DNA from: Symsagittifera roscoffensis | Taxonomy: Eukaryota > Xenacoelomorpha > Acoela > Convolutidae | Assembly (NCBI RefSeq): GCF_963678635.1 | Contig: NC_087068.1 | Coordinates: 8,808,027-8,872,026 of the forward strand | DNA: 64,000 nucleotides | Direction: 5' to 3' | Part shown: one piece after another, positions 34,404 to 47,096 of the stretch | Layout: each line of letters opens with the position of its first letter | Numbering within the stretch: position 1 is the first letter of the stretch | Made by a program: the position numbers and the translations under genes | The notes under the pieces: model-generated | What the model saw: only the letters and a program-made list of their open reading frames with translations | What the model was told of the DNA's origin: nothing | Database searches by the model: none

Positions 34404-37079
34404 TACAATCTGCCACAACGAATGCTTAGTTTGATCTTTTCTACCCTACCACCTCTAGGTCAGTACATTATTGTGCGGAATGTTCAAAGATCGCAGAAAA
34501 ACCTATAGAAAAAAAACAAAGGTTTTAACTGAAAAAAAAAACGATTTTCGGAATTAACTTCTCCGGTTTTACACTGAATCAGCGATGATAAATTCTTTTT
34601 CGTCTGTGACCAGTTTTGAGAAATTGAAATTATCTTAATCTCGGAACCTAGGTGGCTCAGATTTGTCTAATTGTGATGAAGATTATGTCTCAACAATCCT
34701 AAGCTTTGCCGTGAAATCACTGTAGCAAAATTGGTTTGCTCTGGGTCGTTAGTACGGGCAATTTTTGATGAAAACTGGAACCGAGTTGAATGTAACTTAT
34801 TTTTTGAGCTCATTGAGCTCAAAAATCAATGACTATGTAAAAAACATGTCGAGCGTATTTTTTATAGATCAACCGTTCAAAAGTTTCTGAAACAGGTCGT
34901 TGCAAGTGATGAAATTTTTTAAATTTAGATCAGACGAGCTGTAAAAGTAAAATTTTTCCACCAAAAACGACTCCAGTTTTCCGTGGTCTTGTTACTCCTA
35001 ATACTGCATTGTTTCATTTTGGCAGTGTTTCTACTGTCATAAAAAGATGAAAACATAAATTTAAAACTCTTCATAAAATGTATGTGTTCTACTTTGAAAA
35101 AACACTACTAGAAAAAAAACAATTTGGCAAAAACACAACAAATTAAATATTGTCTATTCATGTTAGTTATCAAAGCGAAACAAGGAAAGCAATTGCGGAA
35201 CCAAAAGCACAGAATTGTACAATCACAATAATGAGTTAACCCCAAAACTATTGAATCTTTTCTGCAAAATTAGCAAAATTTTTTCAATTTTTTCAGTCTT
35301 TTTGTCTGCAGAATCATGTGTTTTTTAAGCCAAAGGTGGAATGACATAAGTCAAAAACTTCAAGAATGAAAGTCATTTATAGCTAAATTTAGTTTAAATC
35401 GTTGATCAGGCAATAAATTGGGGTTTCAGGCTTTCAACGAATTCTGTGAGGTGAGAATTCATGACAGGCTAAAATTCGTAACAGTAGATTAAGCGAGGAA
35501 CACTGATTCACGCGCAGTTTTCCTCTCGTGCCGAAATTTTTGTAGGATCTGAATCACGAGTGAAATGCTTCAACGTGATACCACACTTGACCCTCTGCGA
35601 ATTTTCTTTAAGTAAGAAAAACTGACTGGGAAACAGTACGCCCTGATTACCGCCCGACATTTTCAAGGGTTGTTCGGAACAAAAATAGTCATTTGCATCA
35701 AAATATAGGCTCCAGTAACAATAACGACGTGTTAGTGTAACTTTATTTTTGTTCTTATCGGTGATTTTTCTTCTTCTAATTTTTCTCTTTTTTTTTCTGA
35801 ATCGTCTTCAGTTCTTTAGCAAGTACTTTTAACGAGCGCATAATAGATAAGATTTAACTTTCTTCCACTGTTCAATAGCTTTTTAGGTTGTTGAAAAATG
35901 ATAATTCTGCCTTCTTTTTTATCACCTTTCTTGATCGATTTTCAATTACTTCATTTGAAGATTATTTCTCGTGCTAATCAATCAAGAGTACGATTTATCT
36001 AGCTCTCCATAATTTGATTTAACAACCGTCAACATAGCTAGAAATAATACTTCGCTTTTGACCGAAAAAGTCGAGTTGAAATAAATATGAATAGATTTTT
36101 TGTCTGCCTTTTTTCTCCTATAAGCAGGTTGAATAAATCTGTTTTTTATCCTTTAAAGCCTTATTTTGTCGATAAAAAAAATTAGGGAAAATTCAAATCT
36201 TTTTCAGCCTATCAGATTTTCAGCTGTAATCGGAGTTTATTTTTCTTTTTTTTTCTTATGCTGGCAGTTTTTCCTCCCAAATTTTCTGGTATAGGATTCA
36301 CTTAATCACTTAAACAACTTCTCAGAAGAAATGTTAGAAAAATTCAGATTCATTATTCAAAATTTCTGAAATGTCACACAAAATGTTTTTAAACCGTTCA
36401 ATTAAATTAACCCTCGCGCATATATCCAAACTGAATTTTTCTCAGAATTTTAGATATTCTGGACTAACTTCATCTCAGTCCTCTCCGCAAAGTATGTCTT
36501 GAATATTAATCTATTTTGACACCTGAATAATTTTTTTATCTGAACCTTAACAAGAATCATAAATTAAACATTCCTATCGCGCTGACAATTCTGGCCAGAT
36601 TTTTTAATTTAATTATTTATATGTGAATTTTCATAGCACAAACAAGCAAAAATCTCAGCTGATGAGGCGAAAATACTGTTTTTTTTAGTTGTTTGAACAT
36701 TAGAATTCAGTCATTAGCTCTATCAGCCAATATTCACCAATTTTATTTAGTTAGGTAGAAAAAAAACACGGGGAAATAAAAAAAAAGAGGGAAACATCAT
36801 AAAAGTAATTGAAAAAGTTCACTCGTACTTCTTAGAGTGTGACCTTTCAATCATTTCAGAAACTGAGAAAACATTTATTTTACATATATTTCTTATCCTT
36901 AATCAAATTCCGTTCTAAATTGAATTTCCGAAAACAAGTTAACGAAATCGTGGTCAAAAGAGTCTTGAACTATCAATTTAATAATAACTGTATAAAGATT
37001 AAAACTTCCACCCTTGAAAGCTATTGTTATAATAAATTTTGCTGCTTCAACTATCTCATTTCAAGTTGTTTATTTTTTT
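34404..37079. other. Region upstream of CART-like gene
   Basis: No ORF of note, array or recognised transposon. 35440-35720 is richer in GC and CpG than its flanks and could hold promoter elements, but nothing specific was identified. Confidence 0.4.
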
Positions 37080-37119
37080 TAGTGATAAGTTCGAATATAT
37101 TATCGAAACAAACTGAAAA
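37068..37119 (+). promoter_or_regulatory. Possible 5' UTR with acceptor-like site
   Basis: TTTATTTTTTTTAG at 37068-37081 could be a 3' splice site, either of a leader intron or of spliced-leader addition if the organism trans-splices. It is followed by a 38-base AT-rich leader ending AAAAATG at the CART-like start codon. Confidence 0.3.
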
Positions 37120-37380
37120 ATGAGAACGAGCTTCTTTCGCATATCTTCACTCGTTGCTTTTACACTCGGTTTTCTTCAGTTCGCAAACGTGAACGGATAT
37201 TTGATTGACAGATCAGATAAAATAGAACCTTTTTATAATGAGGGCACAAGTAGTCACTTGACTCTCAAACGAGGAGCGGAGGATACTTTCGAGATGACGA
37301 ATCCGGCTGACCACGGTTCGATTCCAGAGGTGCGAAAAAGAACTCTGATGGTGCGGGGCATCAAACACTACAAAACATCG
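37120..37380 (+). CDS. CART-like neuropeptide precursor, exon 1 (signal peptide and propeptide)
   Basis: 87 codons ending exactly at a strong donor (ACATCG|GTGAGT, 37381), phase 0. Residues 1-26 are a clear signal peptide: basic start MRTSFFR, hydrophobic core LVAFTLGFLQF, predicted cut after NVNG. Two basic processing sites follow, KR at 50-51 and RKR at 72-74, so a convertase would release a peptide starting TLMVRGIKHYKTS that continues into the Cys module of exon 2. Secretory-granule targeting is inferred from this layout. The first Met after a run of stops in this frame was taken as start. Exon 1 alone could belong to any secreted propeptide; the joining to exon 2 is inferred from matching phases and the absence of another candidate. 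Confidence 0.75.
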
Positions 37381-37839
37381 GTGAGTTTAATTTATTATTG
37401 CTTTATAATTCTATGTTTTTATATTATTTTAATTAATTTTATGTTAAATTAGGGCACAAGTTTGAGTTAAAAATCCAAAATTTTGATTAGATTTTAGCAA
37501 TGAAGTTGCGATTCTGTTCTTATTTTCATTTCCAACAGTATGCTTACATGTTTTTTTTTCATTCAAAAATATTACATTGCCTTTCGAAAAACAAAACCTC
37601 AGTTTCAGCACCATGAAAGTGCTTCTTGAAAATTTCAGCACCTTGAGCATGAAAGTCGGCAAAAAACGAGCAAAGATAACATGCTGATTAGAATAATTAA
37701 ATCGTCCCAAAAATCAAAAGTATGTCACTGCAGGTCTAAACTCAGTGTTGTCATCATTTTCTCAAATCAAGTCTGTTATCCATCAAAAATCTGATCCTTT
37801 GTGAAAATCAGAATTTTTGACGTTGATCATATTCTAACG

Positions 37840-38282
37840 CAGGGGCGGATCTAGGATTCTCGAGGCGGGGGGGGGGGGGGGGGGGGGGTTGGCGAATTTT
37901 CAAAAAATTTTCCAAAATTTTGACGACCTTTTTTTTTTAGGTCGACCAAATTGATTTTTCGAGCTCTCCCAAAGCACTGTTTTGCCCCTATTTTGGCAAA
38001 GTTTTCTGCGCCGCAGGCAAATTTTTGAAAAAACAGTCAAAAAAAGCCGTTTTTGGGCACTTTTTGAAAAATTTTGACAAAAAAATAGCGTTTTTTTGGC
38101 GCGCGCTCCCCCTCAAAGTTAGTATATATTGGCGCCAAAGGCGCCTTTAGAAAAATTTTAGGGTCGGTCGGCCAAAAAGGGGTTTTTGAAAAAGTATCAA
38201 AGGGGGGACCCTTTGGGTCGGCAGGGGGTCGAATCCCTAAGGGAGGGGGGCGTCCGCCCCGCCCCCCCTAAATCCGCCCCTG
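37840..38282 (+). repeat. hAT-type MITE, complete copy (443 bp)
   Basis: Ends CAGGGGCGGATCTAGG and CCTAAATCCGCCCCTG are inverted repeats, and an 8-bp duplication TTCTAACG flanks it (37832-37839 and 38283-38290). The CAGGGGCGG-type end and 8-bp duplication are hallmarks of hAT elements. Interior palindromic block GGCGCCAAAGGCGCC lies near 38131. It includes a run of 22 G at 37867-37888. No transposase coding. Fragments recur at many places in the window. Confidence 0.9.
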
Positions 38283-38290
38283 TTCTAACG

Positions 38291-38690
38291 GATTTTGAAG
38301 GTTAAAAAAACTTAAGTTGTTTTTTCTCATGCCAAATGAAATAACCTGAAGTTGAGTTCACAATTTTTTCAAAAAAAATTACGAAATATACAAGATTGAT
38401 GAAAAAAAAACATTTTTTTTCCAAATTGTCAAAATACTATAGTGCTCGTGAAACCAAAGGAGATGCTCCAAAATACTATCGTCTCATTCTGCATATTGTT
38501 GGCGGGAACAGTTTTTTTTCTGAAGTATTAATTTCTTCTTCGAATGAGTTGAGCTTGAAAGAGTTCAACTGATTAATTGATGAATTTTAGCTTGAAGTTC
38601 AATCATCGATAACCCGCTAAGTAAAAAATAGGGGACAAAGTACAGACTTTTCAAAACCTACACGAGTACCATTACTCATTTTCTGTCCGC
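38291..38690. other. Intron DNA, no feature seen
   Basis: Plain AT-rich sequence. Confidence 0.4.
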
Positions 38691-38749
38691 ATACCTACCC
38701 GCATCCAATTTCAAGCGTTAATAATTGCTTATAAAATGATTTTTGTACC

Positions 38750-39600
38750 AGTCTTACAAAAATTGAGAAAAAATTGATTTTAATCAAGTAATATTTGATT
38801 ATAGTCTCTCTTTTTGAAATCAAGTATAATCAATTATAATAAATTATAATCGATTATAATCGATTATTTTTATCCGATTTTTCTATTTCATTTATTTTGC
38901 AGACAAAATCCATCATAATCAATTATTATTATTTATAATCCTTTTTGTTTGCCCACTTTCTCTTCGACCTTGCATCTGAATTGCTTATATTTTGTGCTTT
39001 TTGTAGACGTTGGTTTATGTGAAAAATGTTTTGATGGTTTTCAAATCTATTCAAATATATGGCGTTTTTATTTTTTCATTTCTTTTTGATTATAATTGTT
39101 TCATGATGCACATCTTAAGTGTTTTTCACCACCAAAATATCAGCACATAGCTTTAGATCCATAACTCTTACAGAAATATTATATTTCACCTACCGCGGGA
39201 TTCTTTCAACTAATATGAAAGGATCTCTATGAAAATTTTGTTTCGTGGTAAAACTTTGTGTTCAGATGAACCAAAGAAAGACAAAACATCTCACTTTTAG
39301 AGATTTTTGACCAAAAAGGACTATAATCTAATATAATAGATTACAGTAGATTATAGGAGACTATAGGAGATTTAAAAAGGTTAAAAGAGATTATGAAAGA
39401 TTTTTGGAAAAGTTATATCAATCAAATTGATTATAATTTATTATAATGTCACGAAAAATGCAATCATTATAATGGATTATAACTCGTTTAAACATCTAAA
39501 TCTGGCGCTTATCATTAATTATAATTTTGATAAATTACAATTATAATTGTAATATAGTCGATTTTTTTCACTTTTTACTGAGTGTGGGTACCCCTGTTTT
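38750..39600 (+). repeat. AT-palindrome repeat (ATAATCGATTAT clusters)
   Basis: Dense short palindromes of the ATTATAATCGATTATAAT type at 38830-38880, 38915-38945, 39320-39360 and 39420-39560. The right end TTTTTACTGAGTGTGGGTA (about 39574-39592) equals the right end of the element at 39779-40716. The left end is not clear. Confidence 0.6.
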
Positions 39601-39778
39601 AATACCAATAAACTAAAAAAATTGATGCGTCTGCTACAGTTTGAATTGCAGATTGATATTTTAGCTTTGATAGCATAGTTATTTAGATATCACCTGGCGT
39701 AGCCTAAGACTCCGAAAATTTTCTGGAGTTTTCAAAAAAGTTTTTACAACTTTGACGACCATCGTATTAGTTCCTTTG

Positions 39779-40716
39779 ACCCGCACTCAGTTAAAAGGGA
39801 AAGTAATAAATTATAAGGGATTTATGTTGTGAGTCTCCATAAACTTCAAAAATAATTGATTATAATCGATTATAAATGAATTATAATGTTACTACTTTTC
39901 GAAACAATAAAAATCATTATAATCGATCATAATCAATTATTTTTTGTAAACTTTTTTTCTTATGTTTTATTGAATTATAAACCATTATAATGGATTATAA
40001 CCCATTATTATTCAACAAACGTCACCCCCTGCCAACCCGGAGATATCCATTTTTGGTGACGAACCCTATATAAAAAATTTTCTAAAAGCGCCTTTGTCGC
40101 CAATATATACTCATTGTGAAGGCGGAGCGCGCGCCGAAAAAACGCGATTTTTTGTGACAATTTTCCAAAAAAAAAATGCCTAAAAAAGCCGTTTTTCGGC
40201 ATGTTTTTCAAATTTTTGCCCGCGGTGCACATCATTTGGCCAAAACAGGGTCTTTTAAGTGCTCTGGGAGAGCTCGGCAAATCAATTTGTTCGACCTAAA
40301 AAAAAGATCGACAAAATTTTCGAAATTTTTTTGAAAGTTCTCCCTCGAGAAAATCCTAGATCCGGTCCTGCTTATAGCTCAAACTTAAATTAAATTTGAT
40401 TTTTACTGAGCTTTCATGCAAATTAGTTAAATTATAATCCATTATAATGAATTTTTTTTTGTGAGATGTTATTTTGATAGAACAAGAGATTATAATCTAT
40501 TTTAATAGATTATAAGAGATTATAATCAATTGATTACACTTTATTAAACAAATTGATTACACTTTATTAAAATGTCACTGAAAATGTTATCATTATAATG
40601 AATTATAAGCTGGTTAAACATCGAAAATTGGCGCTTATATTTAATTATAGTTTTGATAAAAGTACGATTATAATTATAGTATAATCGATTATTTTCCCTT
40701 TATACTGAGTGTAGGT
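39779..40716 (+). repeat. AT-palindrome MITE with ACTCAGT inverted ends
   Basis: Left ACCCGCACTCAGTTAAAAGG and right, reverse-complemented, ACCTACACTCAGTATAAAGG are inverted termini. The interior is rich in TTATAAT/ATTATAA palindromes. A hAT-type MITE fragment (40016-40372) interrupts it. No ORF. Confidence 0.7.
40016..40372 (-). repeat. hAT-type MITE, partial, nested
   Basis: Inverse orientation relative to 37840-38282. Ends CCTAGATCCGGTCCTG on the right; the left end is truncated inside the CCCCCTGCCAACCC block. Confidence 0.75.
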
Positions 40717-40724
40717 ATATATTT

Positions 40725-41310
40725 TATGATACTTTCGTCTTCTGTTATCTCCACTGGGCTTGAGAATAATTCATGCAGGCAGTCTAATGAACTTGACAGC
40801 CATGATGACCCTTTTGCACTTAAGATCAAGTCTATCAACAGCAGAGTTGTTAATTGATATCTTCGAGAAGCAAAACCAGTGTGATTGTCGTGAGTCGGCT
40901 TACATTTCAATCTTTTGGCTCGGAATGTTTCTCAGATTTTTGCCGACCGATTGTCTATATGCAAAACTCCATTATTCCCCCTGTTGTAATTGGGAAGCCA
41001 GTCTACACAAAAAACAACTTTGGACACGATAAACCTTGATCCTCTGATAGCTGACGTTGCTGCTTCCACAAATTGTACTATGTAAAAGTATGCAACAAAA
41101 TCCAAGCATTACAGTTGATGGGCGGAAGCATTTCTTTCCCAACGTTTTCACGTTCTTGGGTTGCTTGTCGCATGAATACAACAGACGTTCTGGGTATTCT
41201 CCGATTGAAGATTTTGGCCAGACAACTTGATCACGTCCAGCTGCTTTGGCTGCCATCGAGAGCGGCCAGTGTTTTCCTGTAAAGCAGACAATATCAATTG
41301 ACACCACGCT
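40725..41310. other. GC-richer unexplained segment
   Basis: Clearly less AT-rich than neighbours and without the local repeats. The longest ORF is on the minus strand, 41307-40972 (111 codons), with no domain I recognise and no clear splice sites. It may be a captured gene or transposon piece. Coding status unresolved. Confidence 0.3.
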
Positions 41311-41655
41311 ACGTTGTTCAATTACAAAATTGTAGAAAAATTTTTGATTGAATTTTCTTTTTTCAATCTATTCATATGGCAGTTAGTTGATAACTTGAGC
41401 AAGGTTCATATTTTTGTCACTCGAGGCAATTAGTTTAGTTTCACTGCTATGTTTTTATCTTCGTTCAATTGGGTTCTAAGCGTTTCGAGTGACGTATTGA
41501 CCCTTGTTTCTTAGTAATGCACTGGCAGTCATTCTATCACTTTCTGATAGTTTGAAATCCATTTTTTTCTCCAAAATCTGCATTTATCATGGAGCCATTC
41601 TAAAGGCAAAGACTTAATTCAGGACCCAAATTTTATTTTTTACCTCTTTTCAAAT

Positions 41656-43456
41656 CAGGTTAAAAAAAGTTTTCTGGGTCCTGAATGCTAATGTCAAACT
41701 GATTTTGAAAATAAATTCAAGCGAGGTCGTCATTTTTTGGTGCAACGAAAAAACATTTGCTGTATAGAGAGTTGCAAAAAGTTTGGACAGACATAATTAA
41801 TTAAAAAGAGCAACTGTCTAGACACCAACGAAAATTAAAACTGAAATAAACATAACATCGAAAGTTCATAGAGCAGAATTTCGGGATCTACTTAACAATT
41901 CCCACTTTCAAGTAAGTGGAGGAGATTTTTAATTAGATTACTTGCAGCGAACTTTCGACCAATCAGAATGCAGCAAAACTCGAATTTACATACAATGCTC
42001 TAGTGCGGTATTTATGCTAATATTTACACGGGTGGATATTATTCAGTAAATACAATAGGGCGGAGGAGATTGTTAAGTATCCGGGTTTCGCTCAAAAACT
42101 ATAACCACGGCGGGCAATTGCATCCGAAGCGTCGAAATGTTTTATAGTAAAATCTGGATGTCGGTATTTAAAAATTAGGCTAGCATAACCATCGGATAAT
42201 GTACGATCTCGCATTTTGAATTTGGCGTCAAAAAAAATTCTAGGTTGTTCGGCTTCAGATTTTGCATGCAAAAAAGCGTCGAAAAGCACTGATTGCTCAT
42301 TTTAATTAATTCTGTCTGTCCGAACTTTTTGCTACTAATTATACTTGAGTGGTTGAAAACGCAATGACAAAAATGTTTGGAAACGCAATTAGCATTTAAA
42401 AGCAATTGGAGTAGACATTTCTTAAATATCAGCTATCATGAAGATGTCGATGATATTTCCGTACTTCTATGAGAGCTCATGGTTCTTCAGAAGCGAGTTC
42501 ACAACTTTTAAACAAACCCATTAAACTTACTTTGCTATCGTTTTTGACAAAATGTTTTTGATGTGCTGGAGTAACTCCGATGTTGCTGTTTTTTGTCCAA
42601 ATATCAGTCAGCCAGTTTTGAGAGGCGACGATGAATTAAAAATGTCAGTGTAAAAAGTTTTTTCTTCCCCGATCATCAGATTTGTGCAATGCGCTGCAAC
42701 AATAACTATTCCCGATGAAAGCTCCTGTTTCGATGCTAAAACGTTTCAAACGCAAGCTCTTTGCCAATTTCTAACGAGTTAGAGCTGCTTCCGGAATCGA
42801 ACCTAGACCTAGTCTTTTTTTCAGTTATGTACATCCTGGTTGTTTGTCTCTATCTTCGGACCCGCAAGCGCTGTTCTGTGATGAGAAATTCAGTAACCTT
42901 TACGCGAAAAACTTCGTCATTATCCTCGACTAACATGATTGTAATTGAAGGAGTTAGTTTTTCTTCTCTTACTGAAGAGTTAGTTTTTCTTCTCTTACTC
43001 GTGCTAAACGGTAGAAACTTCTTGAGCTTTTGATTACTCTGAGACTTTCATCCGCGTGTTGCAGTTTCTTAGATTTTCCTTGTTTCCATAGGAAAACGTT
43101 CCATCAAAAGCTTAAAATTTTTCAATTGACTTTCAATTTACTTCAATTTTTCAATTGACTTTCAATTTCCTTAAACTTTTACAATATTGACTTTCAATTG
43201 AATTAATTACTTTTCAATTGACTTCAATGTTTTTCTTTGTCTGCATAACTGTCCACTGACTGACTGCTATCCTAGAAATTTGGTACCTGATTTCCTAAAT
43301 CAATATCACTGAGCAAACTCATCTAATGATGATTGATAGTCTTTGATGTAGAAATAAAATCGATGTTTAAATTTGACAACATTGAATCACGGGAGAGTCA
43401 AATTTTTCGGAAATTCGGAACTCGATAACTGATTTTCTGATTCGGTTTCACAAACC
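41656..43456 (+). repeat. 1.8-kb tandem duplication, copy A
   Basis: Starts CAGGTTAAAAAAAGTTTTCT and ends TTCGGTTTCACAAAC. Apart from the last 170 bp it is almost identical to copy B; I count only about five differences in some 1,620 bp. It contains an internal duplicated GAGTTAGTTTTTCTTCTCTT (42950-42990) and a CAATTGACTTTCAATT array (43117-43225). ORFs of 65-90 codons are present in both copies but lack recognisable domains. Confidence 0.93.
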
Positions 43457-45254
43457 AGGTTAAAAAAGTTTTCTGGGTCCTGAATGCTAATTTCAAACTG
43501 ATTTTGAAAATAAATTCAAGCGAGGTCGTCATTTTTTGGTGCAACGAAAAAACATTTGCTGTATAGAGAGTTGCAAAAAGTTTGGACAGACTGATTAATT
43601 AAAAAGAGCAACTGTCTAGACACCAACGAAAATTAAAACTGAAATAAACATAACATCGAAAGTTCATAGAGCAGAATTTCGGGATCTACTTAACAATTCC
43701 CACTTTCAAGTAAGTGGAGGAGATTTTTAATTAGATTACTTGCAGCGAACTTTCGACCAATCAGAATGCAGCAAAACTCGAATTTACATACAATGCTCTA
43801 GTGCGGTATTTATGCTAATATTTACACGGGTGGATATTATTCAGTAAATACAATAGGGCGGAGGAGATTGTTAAGTATCCGGGTTTCGCTCAAAAACTAT
43901 AACCACGGCGGGCAATTGCATCCGAAGCGTCGAAATGTTTTATAGTAAAATCTGGATGTCGGTATTTAAAAATTAGGCTAGCATAACCATCGGATAATGT
44001 ACGATCTCGCATTTTGAATTTGGCGTCAAAAAAAATTCTAGGTTGTTCGGCTTCAGATTTTGCATGCAAAAAAGCGTCGAAAAGCACTGATTGCTCATTT
44101 TAATTAATTCTGTCTGTCCGAACTTTTTGCTACTAATTATACTTGAGTGGTTGAAAACGCAATAACAAAAATGGTTGGAAACGCAATTAGCATTTAAAAG
44201 CAATTGGAGTAGACATTTCTTAAATATCAGCTATCATGAAGATGTCGATGATATTTCCGTACTTCTATGAGAGCTCATGGTTCTTCAGAAGCGAGTTCAC
44301 AACTTTTAAACAAACCCATTAAACTTACTTTGCTATCGTTTTTGACAAAATGTTTTTGATGTGCTGGAGTAACTCCGATGTTGCTGTTTTTTGTCCAAAT
44401 ATCAGTCAGCCAGTTTTGAGAGGCGACGATGAATTAAAAATGTCAGTGTAAAAAGTTTTTTCTTCCCCGATCATCAGATTTGTGCAATGCGCTGCAACAA
44501 TAACTATTCCCGATGAAAGCTCCTGTTTCGATGCTAAAACGTTTCAAACGCAAGCTCTTTGCCAATTTCTAACGAGTTAGAGCTGCTTCCGGAATCGAAC
44601 CTAGACCTAGTCTTTTTTTCAGTTATGTACATCCTGGTTGTTTGTCTCTATCTTCGGACCCGCAAGCGCTGTTCTGTGATGAGAAATTCAGTAACCTTTA
44701 CGCGAAAAACTTCGTCATTATCCTCGACTAACATGATTGTAATTGAAGGAGTTAGTTTTTCTTCTCTTACTGAAGAGTTAGTTTTTCTTCTCTTACTCGT
44801 GCTAAACGGTAGAAACTTCTTGAGCTTTTGATTACTCTGAGACTTTCATCCGCGTGTTGCAGTTTCTTAGATTTTCCTTGATTCCATAGGAAAACGTTCC
44901 ATCAAAAGCTTAAAATTTTTCAATTGACTTTCAATTTACTTCAATTTTTCAATTGACTTTCAATTTCCTTAAACTTTTACAATATTGACTTTCAATTGAA
45001 TTAATTACTTTTCAATTGACTTCAATGTTTTTCTTTGTCTGCATAACTGTCCACTGACTGACTGCTATCCTAGAAATTTGGTACCTGAATTCCTAAATCA
45101 ATTTCAATGAGCAGACTCATCTAATGATGACTGATAGTCATTGGTGCAGAAATAGAATCAATGTTTAAATTTGACAACATTGAATCACGAGACAGTCAAA
45201 TTTTTCGGAAATTCGGAATTCGATAACTGATTTTCTGATTCGGTTTCACAAACT
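43457..45254 (+). repeat. 1.8-kb tandem duplication, copy B
   Basis: Head-to-tail with copy A at an offset of 1,798-1,801 bp. From about 45085 on, identity to copy A drops from over 99% to roughly 92%. Confidence 0.93.
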
Positions 45255-47020
45255 TGGTTAAATAATGAAATATAGTGTTATTCCTGTGGAAGAGTTTGAA
45301 TTGTTTTTTGAAATTTACCCCAGACATCGCATTTGCACTAAGTTGGCCACTGATTGTACTTAGCACTACAATTAGAGCTTCACTTTTATTTCTCCGGTGC
45401 TTTTTTGTTTACATTCTCAGGAAAAAATCTAATGCCAAAATACGCAAATTTTCCACGATATTTTGCGAAAATAGCTTTTCTGATTTCCACCTCCTAGTCC
45501 CTCGATCCAAAGTGTGAAGTCATTAAAGCGAGGTTTTGCCATTTTACACTCCAATTCTGCCCTAAATCACCCTCTAAATGAACTTTTTTTCAAAAAAAAA
45601 TTGTTTTTCAGGAACTTCAAAGCCTGCTACGCAATTCAGTACACCAGACTTTTTTTGATGTAGCATTTTTTGTGTCTAAATTATACCTGCGGTTGGTTTT
45701 TTCATTATATAAAACTTTAATGTGAGATTATATAAAATTTTTGATGCAAATTTAAGATATTTTTCGCACAGTTCAAAGGGGAATAGTATCACCTATTTTT
45801 CCTACATTTTCTTTTTATGGATGTACCTGTTTTGTATGAATTATTTCAAAATGTCATAAATAGTCCCAAGGCGGTTGCTATTTGTTTGCGTTATCTTACG
45901 ATACAACATCTAAAAAGCGCCGGCACTGTGTTATTCAAAATGCTAATGAAGTATATCGCCTCAAAAGAAACGTAAGGGTGTTACCAACCAAAAAACAGAC
46001 CATAAGTTCCTTATTATAATGACCACGCTAAGCACTGTTGGCACTTTCTTTTATTACGCACTTTTTCATTTCAGTTTTCCAGCCATGCATGGCGGCATAC
46101 TTAAAAATTTAACTCTTAAAAGTTCCTATAAAGTTGGTATTAAATAGTAAGACACGATACAATTTTGTAAACAGAAACGCTCATTTCTTCCAAAATAGTC
46201 CGAAAGAGTAAAATAAACGAGGCTTTAATGTAAAACAGACTAAGCATCAGTAAAAAGGCAAATTCTTTTCGGTTAAACTCCACCTAAATGATTTCTACAT
46301 CAAAAACGGATATCGCTACATCAAAAATAATGGATCAAGTTTGCTATGAAAGCAGATCATTAATTTGGGTCAAACCAAGGCCAGGCGAGTTCATCTAACT
46401 TTGTCTGAAACTGTTTTTTGTCCCTTTTTTGCCGTTTTCATCACATAAATTACAAATAAAGACCATACAAGACAGCGTTTTTGATATACTTCCCAACTTG
46501 AATATACAGCCCTGTTTTCCTAAAAAAAATCTACATAATTTGCATAAAAAATCAGTTTCATTTTTCATTATTTAGCGGGGCGGTACAACGGAAACGACCC
46601 AACAGCCGCACACTTGTAAGAAACGCTTTTGGTGCATGCTCACTAAATTCAAGGAAGAGTACGAAAATAAATCAAATTTTGGAAAAGAAAAATTTTTTCT
46701 AAAAACAAATGAGAATTTTTATACAAAAATCCGAAAACGTCTGCAGCTTAAAAACTGTGAGACTCAATGACTTTTTTGATTCGAATGTTTAAAGTATTTC
46801 GCGAAAGCTCAAATTTTAGTATTTTCAGTATACGTTTTTAAAATTTCACGAAAGCTCAAAATGTTGATTGGGTGGATATCAAAAATTTCTGGAAGTTTCG
46901 CATTTCAGTTTTCAGACAAGTATTCAAATCGACAGTATACTTCCTATGACCAAAAATGAGTTATAAATTGTAGAAAAAAATCGTTGCCAAATTTCTAACA
47001 AAGTCAGATATAAGGCGCAG
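45255..47020. other. Intron DNA, no feature seen
   Basis: AT-rich. One 80-codon ORF (45275-45517) has a hydrophobic stretch but no start context, domain or splice sites to support it. Confidence 0.4.
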
Positions 47021-47096
47021 CATGACTGCTTGTATCAAGACTAGGCCTTGAATACTACCAATGCTTTTAGACATCATGAAATAATTCTTAATAGAA

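Noticed and set aside
36839-37123. 94-codon ORF overlapping the CART-like start
   Set aside because: AT-rich Asn/Lys/Phe composition typical of chance ORFs; it ends over the real start codon in another frame.
42092-44831. Duplicated 65-90 codon ORFs (42092, 42175, 42761 and their copies at 43890, 43973, 44559)
   Set aside because: They are conserved only because the whole 1.8-kb segment is duplicated. No domains, and overlapping frames.
45275-45517. 80-codon ORF with a hydrophobic segment
   Set aside because: No supporting start context, splice sites or conservation. It lies in an intron next to the duplication end.
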